A stretch of DNA of 64,000 nt. Source: an uncultured Gemmataceae bacterium (GTDB taxonomy: Bacteria; Planctomycetota; Planctomycetia; Gemmatales; Gemmataceae). Position 1 is the first letter of the stretch; the number at the start of each line of letters is the position of its first letter. Below are positions 7,394-16,733 of this stretch, piece after piece. Under the pieces are notes generated by a model. It ran no database searches and had not been told where the DNA came from. It saw only the letters and a program-made list of their open reading frames with translations. The position numbers and the translations under genes were made by a program. The DNA lies in NCBI GenBank assembly GCA_937923405.1, contig CALDUY010000002.1, forward strand, positions 558,001 to 622,000, given 5' to 3'.

Positions 7394-10128
7394 GCGATTT
7401 CTCCCTGATCGATTTATTTCGTGACGAAGTCAAGACCCACACCGCCACTTTGACTCAGGGATTGCTCGACTTAGAAAGCGATCCAGGAGATCTCAAAAAG
7501 ATTGAACCGCTGATGCGTGCCGCCCATTCGCTGAAAGGGGCGGCACGCATCGTTGGTCTGGATGCAGTCGTAGCTCTGTCGCACGTCATGGAGGATGCCT
7601 TGGTCGCCGCTCAGCATGGCTCGGTAACGCTTACCTCGGGCGACATCGACGTGTTGCTCCGCAGCACCGATCTGCTGGCCGAGTTGGGGGAGGCCAGCGA
7701 ACAACAAATGCATGACTGGGGCACTCGACATGACACGGACCTTGGTCAGCTGCGATTGCAGCTGGAGGCCATGGCCACGGGAGTGCATGCTCCATCCACA
7801 CGATCTTTACCTCCAAGCGAGGAGTCGCCGCCAATCGAGTCGGAGTCAGTCGTCGTTCTGGGGGAGCAATCCGCGACGCAGCCACCCTTGGTCGAGATCC
7901 AGCGTGAGCCGATCGCGCAAGGAGACGAGGCTCCTCTGTTCGATCTGTTTCGCGAGGAGGTGCGCCGAGCCGCGATTCAGCTGAGCGAGACGTTGACCAC
8001 CCAACCCAATCAGCCCGAGGGGCTGGAGAAGATGATACGAGCGGCTCAAGCGATTCGTGGAGCCGCTCGTATTGTCGGCCTGGATGCCGCCTCGTCACTG
8101 GCCGCCAACCTGGAAACGGCGCTGACCGCGTTGCAGCAGGGCAAGGTCTCTTTAGATGCTTCACGGATCGAAAAACTCCTGCTTACTACGGCCCTGTTTG
8201 TTGAGTTCATTCACTCAACCCCAGAGCAGGCCCAACAATGGGCCACCGTTCACGCCAAGGAACTGACCGCGCTGACAGTGGCGTTGGCGGCGATGCGTCC
8301 GTTGCCCGTCGCTCGTGCCGCGGCTTCGGAACCGCCGGTTGTTGCTCTGACCGAGCCTATCACCCAGAAAGTGGTCCTCGAAGATCGTTCGACGAACACA
8401 GATTCAACCGAAGCGGTGGTTCGCGTCTCGGCTCGCAGTTTGAATCGGTTGATGAGCCTGGCCGGGGAATCTCTGGTGCAGGCTCGCTGGTTGCAGCCGT
8501 TCTCTACATCGTTGTTGAAGCTGAAAAAACATCAGGATCAACTAGCTAGCTTGCTTGACAGCTTGGCCCAAAGTCCCCAGGAGCAATGGCAGGAACTGCT
8601 CGACGAGACTCGCCAGCAGGCGGCATTATGTCGGCAGGTATTGGCCGAGCGGTCTCGCGAGTTCGAAGATCACGCTGGACAGGCCGAGGATCTGAATAGT
8701 CGACTTTATCGCGAAGTGATCGTTAGTCGAATGCGACCGTTTGCTGATGGGGCACATGGTTTCCCGCGCCTGGTTCGCGACATGGCCCGTCAGCTGAACA
8801 AACAGGTTCGCTTGCACATCGATGGCCTGACCACGGAAGTTGATCGCGACATACTTGAAAAACTAGAAGCTCCGCTGATGCATCTGTTGCGCAACGCTAT
8901 CGACCACGGCATCGAACCACCGCAGGTTCGTCGGCAAGCCGGCAAACCGGAGCAGGGTACTCTGCGGATCGAAGTCTTGCATCGGGCCGGCATGCTGGCC
9001 ATCAACGTTCACGACGACGGCGGTGGCATTGATCTGAATCGCTTGCGCGCGAAGGTCGTGGAACGCGGCCTGACCACGGCAGAAATGGCTGCGTCAATGA
9101 GCGAGGCGGAATTGTTGGAATTTCTCTTTCTGCCTGGCTTCACTACCTCTAAAGAAGTGACCGAATACTCGGGACGCGGTGTTGGCCTGGATGTGGTGCA
9201 AACTACGATCCGAAAAGTCGGTGGATCGGTCCGTATCTCGACTCGGCCCGGCCAGGGCACGACCTTCCATCTTCAGTTACCCATCACTCTGTCAGTGGTC
9301 CGAGCCGTGTTAGTTCACATCGCCGGTGAACCGTATGCCTTTCCCCACAACCGTATTGATCGACTCTTGCGCATCAAGCGATCGTCGGTCAAGTCGTTGG
9401 AGCATCGGCAGTACATCCATGTCGACGGCCAGAACGTCGGTCTGGTGTTAGCGGCGCAATTACTCGATCTCTCTCCAGAGCCTTTGGCCGGCGATGAAAT
9501 GCCGGTTGTTCTACTGAGCGATAGTTCTGGCATGTATGGGCTGATCGTCGAATCGTTCCAGGGCGAACAGGATCTCGTGGTCCGGCCGCTCGATCCACGG
9601 CTGGGCAAGGTGCCGAACGTCTCGGCGGCGGCAATTTTGGATGATGGATCTCCGGTATTGATCGCCGATGTCGAGGACATGATTCGCTCGATGGATCACT
9701 TCATCCAGTCGGGAACTTTGCGTCGCTACGATGTTGGCCTGCAGAATAAGCGGTCGCGCAAGCGGGTGCTGGTGGTGGATGATTCCGTGACCGTGCGTGA
9801 GGTGGAACGGCAACTTCTGCGGGCAGCCGGCTATGAGGTGGATATTGCCGTCGATGGCCGAGATGGCTGGAATCAGGCGCGTGGCGGGAGCTATGATTTG
9901 ATTGTTTCCGACGTGGACATGCCCCGCTTGACTGGGTTGGAATTAGTCAAGTTGCTCCGCGAGCAAGAGTCGACCCGTCGTGTTCCCATCATTATTGTGT
10001 CGTACAAGGATCGAGAGGAGGACCGCCAGCGCGGGCTAAATCTGGGAGCTAACGTTTATCTGACCAAGAGCAGTTTCCATGACAATCGATTCGTGCAAGT
10101 AGTTCGTGATCTGATCGGCGAAGCCTGA
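7390..10128 (+). CDS. Hybrid CheA histidine kinase with two HPt domains and a receiver (WspE-like)
   Basis: Central kinase of the chemosensory cluster, 912 aa. The order is HPt1 (about 1-110, His46 in AAHSLKGAAR), a linker, HPt2 (about 180-290), CheA dimerisation and HATPase domains (N-box LLRNAIDHGIEPP, then GRGVGLDVV), a CheW-like domain (about 630-760) and a C-terminal receiver (VLVVDDSVT and SDVDMPR). HPt2 clearly duplicates HPt1 (both have RGAARIVGLDA or KGAARIVGLDA), but its phospho-His is Gln220 in AAQAIRGAAR, so it cannot take a phosphate. The kinase should autophosphorylate in response to the MCP and pass phosphate to its own receiver, the CheB-like protein and the REC-PP2C protein. 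Confidence 0.93.
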   Translation: MSDFSLIDLFRDEVKTHTATLTQGLLDLESDPGDLKKIEPLMRAAHSLKGAARIVGLDAVVALSHVMEDALVAAQHGSVTLTSGDIDVLLRSTDLLAELGEASEQQMHDWGTRHDTDLGQLRLQLEAMATGVHAPSTRSLPPSEESPPIESESVVVLGEQSATQPPLVEIQREPIAQGDEAPLFDLFREEVRRAAIQLSETLTTQPNQPEGLEKMIRAAQAIRGAARIVGLDAASSLAANLETALTALQQGKVSLDASRIEKLLLTTALFVEFIHSTPEQAQQWATVHAKELTALTVALAAMRPLPVARAAASEPPVVALTEPITQKVVLEDRSTNTDSTEAVVRVSARSLNRLMSLAGESLVQARWLQPFSTSLLKLKKHQDQLASLLDSLAQSPQEQWQELLDETRQQAALCRQVLAERSREFEDHAGQAEDLNSRLYREVIVSRMRPFADGAHGFPRLVRDMARQLNKQVRLHIDGLTTEVDRDILEKLEAPLMHLLRNAIDHGIEPPQVRRQAGKPEQGTLRIEVLHRAGMLAINVHDDGGGIDLNRLRAKVVERGLTTAEMAASMSEAELLEFLFLPGFTTSKEVTEYSGRGVGLDVVQTTIRKVGGSVRISTRPGQGTTFHLQLPITLSVVRAVLVHIAGEPYAFPHNRIDRLLRIKRSSVKSLEHRQYIHVDGQNVGLVLAAQLLDLSPEPLAGDEMPVVLLSDSSGMYGLIVESFQGEQDLVVRPLDPRLGKVPNVSAAAILDDGSPVLIADVEDMIRSMDHFIQSGTLRRYDVGLQNKRSRKRVLVVDDSVTVREVERQLLRAAGYEVDIAVDGRDGWNQARGGSYDLIVSDVDMPRLTGLELVKLLREQESTRRVPIIIVSYKDREEDRQRGLNLGANVYLTKSSFHDNRFVQVVRDLIGEA

Positions 10129-10130
10129 CT

Positions 10131-11141
10131 ATGCGTATCGCGATAGTGAATGATCTGCCGTTGGCCCGAGAAGCGTTACGTCGCGTGGTGCTGTCTCATC
10201 CAGACTACACGATCGCCTGGGTGGCCGAGAATGGTGCCCAGGCGGTGCAGCTGGCGAAGCAAGATCGACCCGACGTGATCCTCATGGACTTGGTCATGCC
10301 AGGAATGGATGGCGTCGAAGCGACGCGACGAATCATGGCGGAGTCACCATGTCCTATTTTAGTGGTCACGGCCACGGTGGCGGGGAACTATCAACTGGCC
10401 CTGGAAGCGATGAAGTACGGCGGCATCGACGCCGTTCACACTCCCGAATTGGGACTGAACGGCGAGTTGCGAGGATCTCAGGAACTGCTGGCTCGACTGG
10501 AACGACTGGAGCGGGCACGTCGCCTTTCGTCGGACACAGGCCTTATCTATCGTTCCCCCGATTTCGCCGAAGGATCGGCTCCGCCGCTGGTGGCCCTGGG
10601 AGCCTCCACCGGCGGCCCCGAGGCCATCGCTGTGATCCTCGAACGCTTGCCTGCCAAATTCCCGTTTCCGGTTCTGGTGGTCCAGCACATCAGCGCGGAG
10701 TTCGTCGCCGATCTGGTGACTTGGCTAAAACGACGTTCTCACCTGCCGGTCGAGCCTGCCGTCGAGGGGCTTGTTCCAACTCCTGGAAAGGTGTCTATTG
10801 CTTCCTCGAACGATCATTTGATCCTGACGCGCGAACGGACGTTCCACTACACGCGCGAACCAGTGAACGAGCCGTTTCGTCCCTCGGTCGATGTCTGTTT
10901 CGCCAGTCTGGCGGCCTACTGGCCAACCCCTGGCGTGGCCGCACTGTTGACCGGCATGTGGGACGACGGAGCACGCGGGCTGGGCAAACTGCGTGAGGCC
11001 GGTTGGTTGACCATCGCTCAAGACGAAGGTTCCAGCGTCGTCTACGGGATGCCCCGCGCCGCCGTCGAACGCAACGCTGCCTGTCGGGTGCTGCCGATTC
11101 AGCATATCGCCTCGGCCATTCTTGCTCGATTGCGGGTTTAG
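10131..11141 (+). CDS. CheB-type protein-glutamate methylesterase (WspF-like)
   Basis: Receptor-adaptation enzyme of 336 aa that removes methyl groups from the MCP, opposing the CheR-like protein. The N-terminal receiver (about 1-120) has phospho-acceptor Asp53 in LMDLVMPGMDG. The C-terminal methylesterase domain has the nucleophile Ser159 in GASTGGPEA, a catalytic His in VVQHIS and the late TGMWDDGARG segment. It starts 2 nt after the kinase stop and closes the operon. In Pseudomonas, loss of the equivalent WspF locks the system on; a similar role here is inference. Confidence 0.93.
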   Translation: MRIAIVNDLPLAREALRRVVLSHPDYTIAWVAENGAQAVQLAKQDRPDVILMDLVMPGMDGVEATRRIMAESPCPILVVTATVAGNYQLALEAMKYGGIDAVHTPELGLNGELRGSQELLARLERLERARRLSSDTGLIYRSPDFAEGSAPPLVALGASTGGPEAIAVILERLPAKFPFPVLVVQHISAEFVADLVTWLKRRSHLPVEPAVEGLVPTPGKVSIASSNDHLILTRERTFHYTREPVNEPFRPSVDVCFASLAAYWPTPGVAALLTGMWDDGARGLGKLREAGWLTIAQDEGSSVVYGMPRAAVERNAACRVLPIQHIASAILARLRV

Positions 11142-11165
11142 CGAAGCAGAGCGCAGGCCTGCGAG

Positions 11166-11230
11166 CGCAGGCTTTAGCCTGCGACTACCAATTCTGAGCC
11201 ACTCCTCAGTTCAGCTGCAATGAACCACTA
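11166..11230. repeat. Dispersed palindromic repeat plus 26-bp shared motif
   Basis: The region between the convergent cheB-like and glnE genes holds the palindrome CGCAGGCTTTAGCCTGCG (11166-11183) and a 26-bp segment (11205-11230, containing CTCAGTTCAGCTGCA) that recurs with one mismatch at 37151-37176. The same palindrome recurs exactly at 58231-58248. The second segment runs into the glnE stop codon. The palindrome could act as a bidirectional terminator. Confidence 0.6.
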
Positions 11231-14200
11231 GTTTCGCTCGCGCTGCATCAGGTGGTGAAAAATTCGACGGACGGTGCCGCGATGCTCTTCCAGAGTTTGC
11301 AGGAAAGATAACCCTTGATCGAACCCCAATCGTCGCGCGAGTTTTTCCACCTCGTCGCAAGCTTCCGGCACGGCGTCCAGGGAACGGTTGTGAACGATGC
11401 GCAAACGACTCTGTACGCACAGCATGAAGTTATACGCGCTCTGTAAGCTCTGAAATACATCCTCATCGAGCAGCTGTACGGTTCGCAGCGCCTCTAGGGC
11501 CTGCCAAGTGTTCGTCGTCCGTAGGCTAGGAACCTCTCGTCCATACTTCAGCTGAAACATCTGCACCAGAAACTCGACGTCGGCCAAACCGCCGGGGCCA
11601 CGCTTCAGATCGCGATTGGAGCGGCTAGCTTCGAGCCGTTCGCGCATGTCGAGGATCTCGTCAATGGCAGTCGGCGACCAGGGCATGCCGTAGGCTCCCT
11701 CGGTCACGGTTTGCATGACCTCCTCAGCAAAACCGGGATCGCCGAACACCACGCGCGCCCGGGTCAGCGCCATGCGTTCCCACAGCTGGGCACCTCCCTC
11801 GGGATGAGCGGGGGTGCAGCCAGGTTGCGTGTAGTAACGGCGTAGCTCGGCCAAGGGTAGGACCAAACTACCGGATCGACCCGTGGGACGCAGCCGCATG
11901 TCTACCTGATACAGTCGGCCCATCGGTCCCAGATGACTCAGCTTTTTGATGACGCGCTGCCCCAGTTCGGTGAAGTAGTGAAAATTGTCAGTCTGCTCGA
12001 AGCGTTCATGACGCGAGCTGTTCGGCGGCGGCTGCGTTCGGCCGTCTGCTTCGTAGATCATCATCAAATCGAGATCACTGTGGTAGTTCATCTCGCGGGC
12101 CCCGAGTTTGCCCAAGGCCAGGATCACGAACCGAGCTGGCTGGCCGGTCGCCTCGACACTGGGTACGCCAAATCGACGGAGCAGCGGTTTCTCCTGCGGC
12201 GCGACCACCTGAGCGAGAATCGTTTCCGCCAGATCGGACAGAGCGGCGGTTGTCTCCTGAATCGTGTCCTTGTGCAGAATGTCGCGCACGCCAATGCGGA
12301 GTAGTTCCTTGTCCTGAAAGCTATGGAGGATCGGCTCCAGATCAGTTGCCCCACGGCACAACTCGATCAATTCCGAAGCTAGTTCGACGCGCGAACGCGG
12401 CTGGTTCAGCACCAGACTATCGAGTAGCTCATCGATCATGCCCGGATTGTTGATGAGAATTTCCGAAAGAAACTGACTCCAGGCGCAAAGGTCGACATAC
12501 AGTTTGAGGCTGGGCGGATTGAAGCTGAACAACTCCCAAAGCACGGTTTTGCCGCCCAGCGAACTCGTCACCTTCTCCAGATTGAGTAACGCCATATCCG
12601 GATCGGGAGTCTCCGCAATGGCCCGTAGCAGAGCAGGGGCGATGCTAGCGAGGAAATGCCGACAGCGTCGCGTGGATAAGAACGGCACCTCCTGGCCGAG
12701 TTGGATCAGATTGTTGTACGCCGCCTGCACATCACGAAACGGATAGCGACCCAACACCGCGCGGATGGTCTCCGGATCGGGCATCGGATCGAGCAGAAGA
12801 TCGGACTCCGGCTCCGCAGAACTGGTCTGTCCTGGAAAGGTTTGATGCAAAAGGTGATCGAGAATTCGCCTTGTCGGCTCGGTTTTATCGCGATAATCAC
12901 GCAGAAACGCTTCCAACGGATCGATCGGCCCTTTTACCTCTGCGGTGTGAACATCGTCGGGACGAGGAGTCTGTGCGCCGCCACGTCGTCTTCCCAGCCG
13001 GGCTGTTCCGCTGCCGCGTCGCTCGTCGCTCCGGTTCGCGTAACCCATTCGCAGGGCGAGTTTGCGTAGCTCGTGCTCATTCTCAGGAAGCCGATGCGTC
13101 TGTAGGTCGCAGAGCAGCTGAAGGCGATGCTCAGTTTTACGCAGGAAGCGATAGGCATCATCGAGAACGCGATACTCTTGATCAGTGAGACAGCCCGCCT
13201 TCTCCAAAGCAGCCAGGGCCAATAGAGTGTTTCGCTGACGCAGTTCGGGCAGATCCCAGGCATTGAGCAGTTGCAGGAATTGAATAGTAAACTCGATGTC
13301 ACGAATGCCGCCGCGTCCAGTCTTGACCTCACGTTGACTCTCACCAGTTCGAGCCGCTTTCTGTTCAAGCCGTCGTTTCGTTGCCTTGATCTCGTTAATC
13401 TCCGAGAATGAGAGATATTTTCGATAGACAAAAGGCTCAATAAGTTCGAGAAAGCGTTTGCCCAGTTCGAGATCGCCAGCGATGGGGCGAACCTTGATGA
13501 GAGCCTGACGTTCCCAAGTGCGACCCATGCTGTCGTAGTAGGAAAGTGTGCTGGCCAACGAGCGTGCCAATGGACCGCGCTGCCCCTCGGGCCGCAGGCG
13601 TAGGTCAACGCGGTAGGCCTGGCCCCGATCGGTATGGGCCGCCAGCAGCCGAACTACTTCGCCGACGACTCGGCTGAAGTATTCCTCTGCCGTGATCGAG
13701 CTGACACGCTTGCCGCTGGTCTGCCCCTCCTCGGAATAAAGGAACATCAAATCGATATCGCTGGAATAGTTCAACTCTTCTCCGCCGAGTTTACCGAAGG
13801 CCAGCACCACCCCTGGGATGGGGCGCTGATCGCTGGTCAGCGGTGTACCGAACCGTCCACTAATCGTCCGCAAAGCCGTGGCGTAGGCCAAGTCGATGGC
13901 GGCGTCGGCGACCCGACTGATGTCACGGGTGATCTCTTCCAAGGGACGATCACGGATGATGTCGTTGGCTCCGATACGTAACAGTTGGCGGTGTCGAAAG
14001 CGACGAAAAGCGCGAAGAACCCCAGCGTCATCAAGGGCCGAATCGATCTCAGTGCGCAAGCCGTCGCGTAATTCAGCAAAACTGGGCGACTTCCGCAGCG
14101 GTACCCGCAGCATATCCAGATATTCTGGATGCTGAGATAGCAAGTCGGAGAATAACTGACTTGTGGAAATTAAACCTAAAAGAATCTCTAAATTTCTCGA

Positions 14201-14452
14201 TCGATTTTCCAGTAGCAGTGGTAGCAGCGGCGGTGCGGCAGAGTGGGAGAAAAACCGTTCGAGGTTGTTCAATGCCATGTCTGGATCGGGGCAGCGCGGC
14301 AGCAAGCGAGTCAGCGGAACGGCCAGTTGATCCAACCCCGGATGGCTAAGGTGTTGGGCCAGCCCCAGCAGGTTCCGATGCCCGCGGTCCCAATCAACAA
14401 CCCGCCAGGCTTCGAGAATCGGACGCACATTGTCGGCGGAATCCAAACGCAT
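11228..14452 (-). CDS. glnE: Bifunctional glutamine synthetase adenylyltransferase/adenylyl-removing enzyme
   Basis: Controls glutamine synthetase by attaching AMP to it, or removing it, according to nitrogen status. Two nucleotidyltransferase modules are visible: an N-terminal one with GKLGGEELNYSSDIDLMF and a C-terminal one with GKLGAREMNYHSDLDLMM, each followed by a helical domain with RGPGGLADVEF- or GRGGIRDIEF-type segments. At 1074 aa it is longer than the E. coli protein (946 aa); part of the excess is an Arg/Gly-rich insert near residues 470-505. It lies 74 bp downstream of miaB on the same strand, ending a six-gene run. Confidence 0.95.
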   Translation of the reverse strand: MRLDSADNVRPILEAWRVVDWDRGHRNLLGLAQHLSHPGLDQLAVPLTRLLPRCPDPDMALNNLERFFSHSAAPPLLPLLLENRSRNLEILLGLISTSQLFSDLLSQHPEYLDMLRVPLRKSPSFAELRDGLRTEIDSALDDAGVLRAFRRFRHRQLLRIGANDIIRDRPLEEITRDISRVADAAIDLAYATALRTISGRFGTPLTSDQRPIPGVVLAFGKLGGEELNYSSDIDLMFLYSEEGQTSGKRVSSITAEEYFSRVVGEVVRLLAAHTDRGQAYRVDLRLRPEGQRGPLARSLASTLSYYDSMGRTWERQALIKVRPIAGDLELGKRFLELIEPFVYRKYLSFSEINEIKATKRRLEQKAARTGESQREVKTGRGGIRDIEFTIQFLQLLNAWDLPELRQRNTLLALAALEKAGCLTDQEYRVLDDAYRFLRKTEHRLQLLCDLQTHRLPENEHELRKLALRMGYANRSDERRGSGTARLGRRRGGAQTPRPDDVHTAEVKGPIDPLEAFLRDYRDKTEPTRRILDHLLHQTFPGQTSSAEPESDLLLDPMPDPETIRAVLGRYPFRDVQAAYNNLIQLGQEVPFLSTRRCRHFLASIAPALLRAIAETPDPDMALLNLEKVTSSLGGKTVLWELFSFNPPSLKLYVDLCAWSQFLSEILINNPGMIDELLDSLVLNQPRSRVELASELIELCRGATDLEPILHSFQDKELLRIGVRDILHKDTIQETTAALSDLAETILAQVVAPQEKPLLRRFGVPSVEATGQPARFVILALGKLGAREMNYHSDLDLMMIYEADGRTQPPPNSSRHERFEQTDNFHYFTELGQRVIKKLSHLGPMGRLYQVDMRLRPTGRSGSLVLPLAELRRYYTQPGCTPAHPEGGAQLWERMALTRARVVFGDPGFAEEVMQTVTEGAYGMPWSPTAIDEILDMRERLEASRSNRDLKRGPGGLADVEFLVQMFQLKYGREVPSLRTTNTWQALEALRTVQLLDEDVFQSLQSAYNFMLCVQSRLRIVHNRSLDAVPEACDEVEKLARRLGFDQGLSFLQTLEEHRGTVRRIFHHLMQRERN

Positions 14453-14526
14453 GTTGACCGATCCAAGAAGTGAGAACCGACGATCGCCTAAAAAAGAGCG
14501 GCTAAATCACGGAGTGTATTAGTGTG

Positions 14527-15987
14527 CTACACCAGCGGCAAACGGACGCGCCGCGCTGGCGATTCAGGGAGATCGCAGGTAGAGATCTCGGTTACGCCGA
14601 CGAGTTCTTCCGTCATCACCTCACCGAACAAGGTGAACGGCGTTGCCTCCCGAACCTGCACTGTCAGGGTCTGACCGATCAGCCGGGGATTGCCGTCAAA
14701 GACCACGATGTGATCGGTCCTGGTCCGCCCAGTCAACTGCGTCAGGCCGCGTTTGACCGCGGTCTTGCTCAACCCTTCAACAAGTACCTCGACCGTTTGG
14801 CCGATCCAACGGCGATGATCTTCCAGGCTACGTTCGCTTTGAATGGCAAGCAGGTCATTGTTGCGGCGTTTTTTCACTTCCTCGGGCACATCGTCGGCAT
14901 ACAGTTCGTCGGCCTTGGTGCCGGGTCGAGGGCTGTACTTGAAAATGAAACTGTTTTTGAAGTTCGCCTCGCGCACCAGGTCGCACGACTTCTGAAACGA
15001 CGCTTCTGACTCGCCGCAGAAACCGACGATAAAATCGCTAGAGATGGCAACGTTGGGCACCTTCTCCCGACAGCGAGCCAGCATGTCGCGATAATACTCG
15101 ACGGTATAGAGGCGTTTCATGCGTCGCAGCATCTCGTTGCAGCCCGACTGCGCCGGAACGTGTAGGTACTTGCACACCTTGGGAAGTTCACGGACCGCGT
15201 CGAGCAGATCATCGCTCATGTCGCGCGGAAAGTTGGTGACGAACTTGATGCGCTCCAAGCCTGGCATGTCGTGAATGCGATAAAGAAGATCTGAAAGATG
15301 AACGATTCGACCGTCGCCGTGGACGTAGCGGTAGCTGTTGACCGTTTGTCCCAGGAGCGTGACCTCCTTGCATCCTTCGTCAGCCAGTTGTCGAACCTCA
15401 GCGGCAAGGTGGTCAGGATGTCGCCCCTGCTCCGGGCCGCGCGTCGACGGCACGACGCAGTAGGTGCAAAACTTGTCGCAGCCGATCTGTACGCGGACGT
15501 AGGCCTGAAACGGTGTAGGCCGCATCGACGGATCGCGCATCGGGTCAAAGCTCTCGAAGCTGGCGGTCACTTCGTGGCGCGAAGCCTCGTGGCGAGCCAG
15601 CGACAGGGCTAGTTGTGGCTGCTGGGTGGCTTTGGCTTGCTCGATAAGTTGTGGTAGTTGTGCCAGTTGCCCCGTGCCACAGATGATGTTCACGAAGGGA
15701 GCGCGGCGAAGGATCTTCTCCTGATCCTTCTGAGCCATACAGCCGAGCACGCCAAGCACCTTCTCAGGATGCTGTTGCATATGGCCGCGCAATCGGCCCA
15801 GGGCAGAGTAGATCTTCTCCTCGGCGTGTTCACGAACTGAGCAGGTATTGAAGAAAATGACGTCGGCCTCACGGGGTTCGTGGGTGATCTCATAGCCGAC
15901 CCGCCGCAGTGTGCCGACGACCAGTTCACTGTCCAGCACGTTCATCTGACAGCCGACGGTTTCGATATACAGTTTCTTCTTGGTCAT
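14527..15987 (-). CDS. miaB: tRNA-2-methylthio-N6-dimethylallyladenosine synthase
   Basis: Radical-SAM methylthiotransferase that adds a 2-methylthio group to i6A37 in tRNAs reading UNN codons. The N-terminal MTTase domain supplies cluster ligands Cys13, Cys49 and Cys83; the radical-SAM domain has CDKFCTYC; a TRAM domain ends the protein (about 385-450). The length of 486 aa is normal. The start overlaps the uma2-like stop by 4 bp (ATGA), so it is probably translated with the upstream genes of translation function. Confidence 0.95.
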   Translation of the reverse strand: MTKKKLYIETVGCQMNVLDSELVVGTLRRVGYEITHEPREADVIFFNTCSVREHAEEKIYSALGRLRGHMQQHPEKVLGVLGCMAQKDQEKILRRAPFVNIICGTGQLAQLPQLIEQAKATQQPQLALSLARHEASRHEVTASFESFDPMRDPSMRPTPFQAYVRVQIGCDKFCTYCVVPSTRGPEQGRHPDHLAAEVRQLADEGCKEVTLLGQTVNSYRYVHGDGRIVHLSDLLYRIHDMPGLERIKFVTNFPRDMSDDLLDAVRELPKVCKYLHVPAQSGCNEMLRRMKRLYTVEYYRDMLARCREKVPNVAISSDFIVGFCGESEASFQKSCDLVREANFKNSFIFKYSPRPGTKADELYADDVPEEVKKRRNNDLLAIQSERSLEDHRRWIGQTVEVLVEGLSKTAVKRGLTQLTGRTRTDHIVVFDGNPRLIGQTLTVQVREATPFTLFGEVMTEELVGVTEISTCDLPESPARRVRLPLV

Positions 15988-16733
15988 GCTTGCTCTCCTC
16001 CGCCGGACTGACGCCGTAACTCTGCCTCTAATTCGCGAATGCGTTCTTCGAGCTTGATGCGAGTCTGTTGCTCCCGTTTGATCTGTTGCAGCGCTTCACT
16101 AGGGCGAGGGTAGCGCTGCCCTGTGAACGTGTCGATCACGCGCGGTAGCTCGTCGTGCTCGATGAGAATGCGAAAGCCATACTGGCTTGTCACTCCACCA
16201 TCGCGATCCTGCTCATCTTGCCAGGACTGCTCATCGATTCGGCGTTTGAGAAGCAGGCGATCCGGCAAGTACTGTCCTGTACCATCCACCAGGATGTATT
16301 CGGAGACTCCTAGGTTCGCGTACAGTATGGGTTTGTTAGTCAAATCCTGCTGCTGAAACGAGCGGCGCGATAGTATTTCGATGACCAGAAACGGAGCTGG
16401 GCAGCCCTCCTCAATGCGATAGGAGACCAAGTGCTCGGGCAACGGTTTGGCCGTTTGCACCACCATGACATCCGGCGAACAGTAGGCACGACGATCAATT
16501 GGATGATAATAGAGATTCAAATTAGAGAATACTCGATGGTTTTTGTAAGGGCGAAAATGCTCCTCCAGAGCAAAGCTCAGGATATGATCGGCTAGCGTGT
16601 GCGGAGTAGACTCCCCCATCTCTTCCTGTCCTTCGTCCTCGTACAGAATGGGGAGATCGTTACACAGAATCGGTAACGTCTCGCTCCCAGAGCGAGGCGG
16701 AGCAGTCGACGTTGGCGGATGCGGCGTGGTCAT
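15984..16733 (-). CDS. Uma2-family (DUF820) putative endonuclease
   Basis: Protein of 249 aa with a PD-(D/E)XK nuclease-like fold as in the Uma2/DUF820 family. The core shows CSPDVMVV and FLVIEILSRRS, which supply the expected acidic metal ligands, then a C-terminal charged coiled coil (about 215-245). ATG 16733 was chosen because it overlaps the rsmB stop exactly (ATGA); the longer open frame upstream is inside rsmB. Uma2 families are multicopy in cyanobacteria and planctomycetes and no cellular role is established. Its coupling on both sides to translation genes is unusual. Confidence 0.8.
   Translation of the reverse strand: MTTPHPPTSTAPPRSGSETLPILCNDLPILYEDEGQEEMGESTPHTLADHILSFALEEHFRPYKNHRVFSNLNLYYHPIDRRAYCSPDVMVVQTAKPLPEHLVSYRIEEGCPAPFLVIEILSRRSFQQQDLTNKPILYANLGVSEYILVDGTGQYLPDRLLLKRRIDEQSWQDEQDRDGGVTSQYGFRILIEHDELPRVIDTFTGQRYPRPSEALQQIKREQQTRIKLEERIRELEAELRRQSGGGEQA

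Noticed and set aside
12934..13608. Minus-strand frame of 224 codons inside glnE
   Set aside because: It is a second frame of the same strand within the glnE coding sequence, where glnE has strong domain support.
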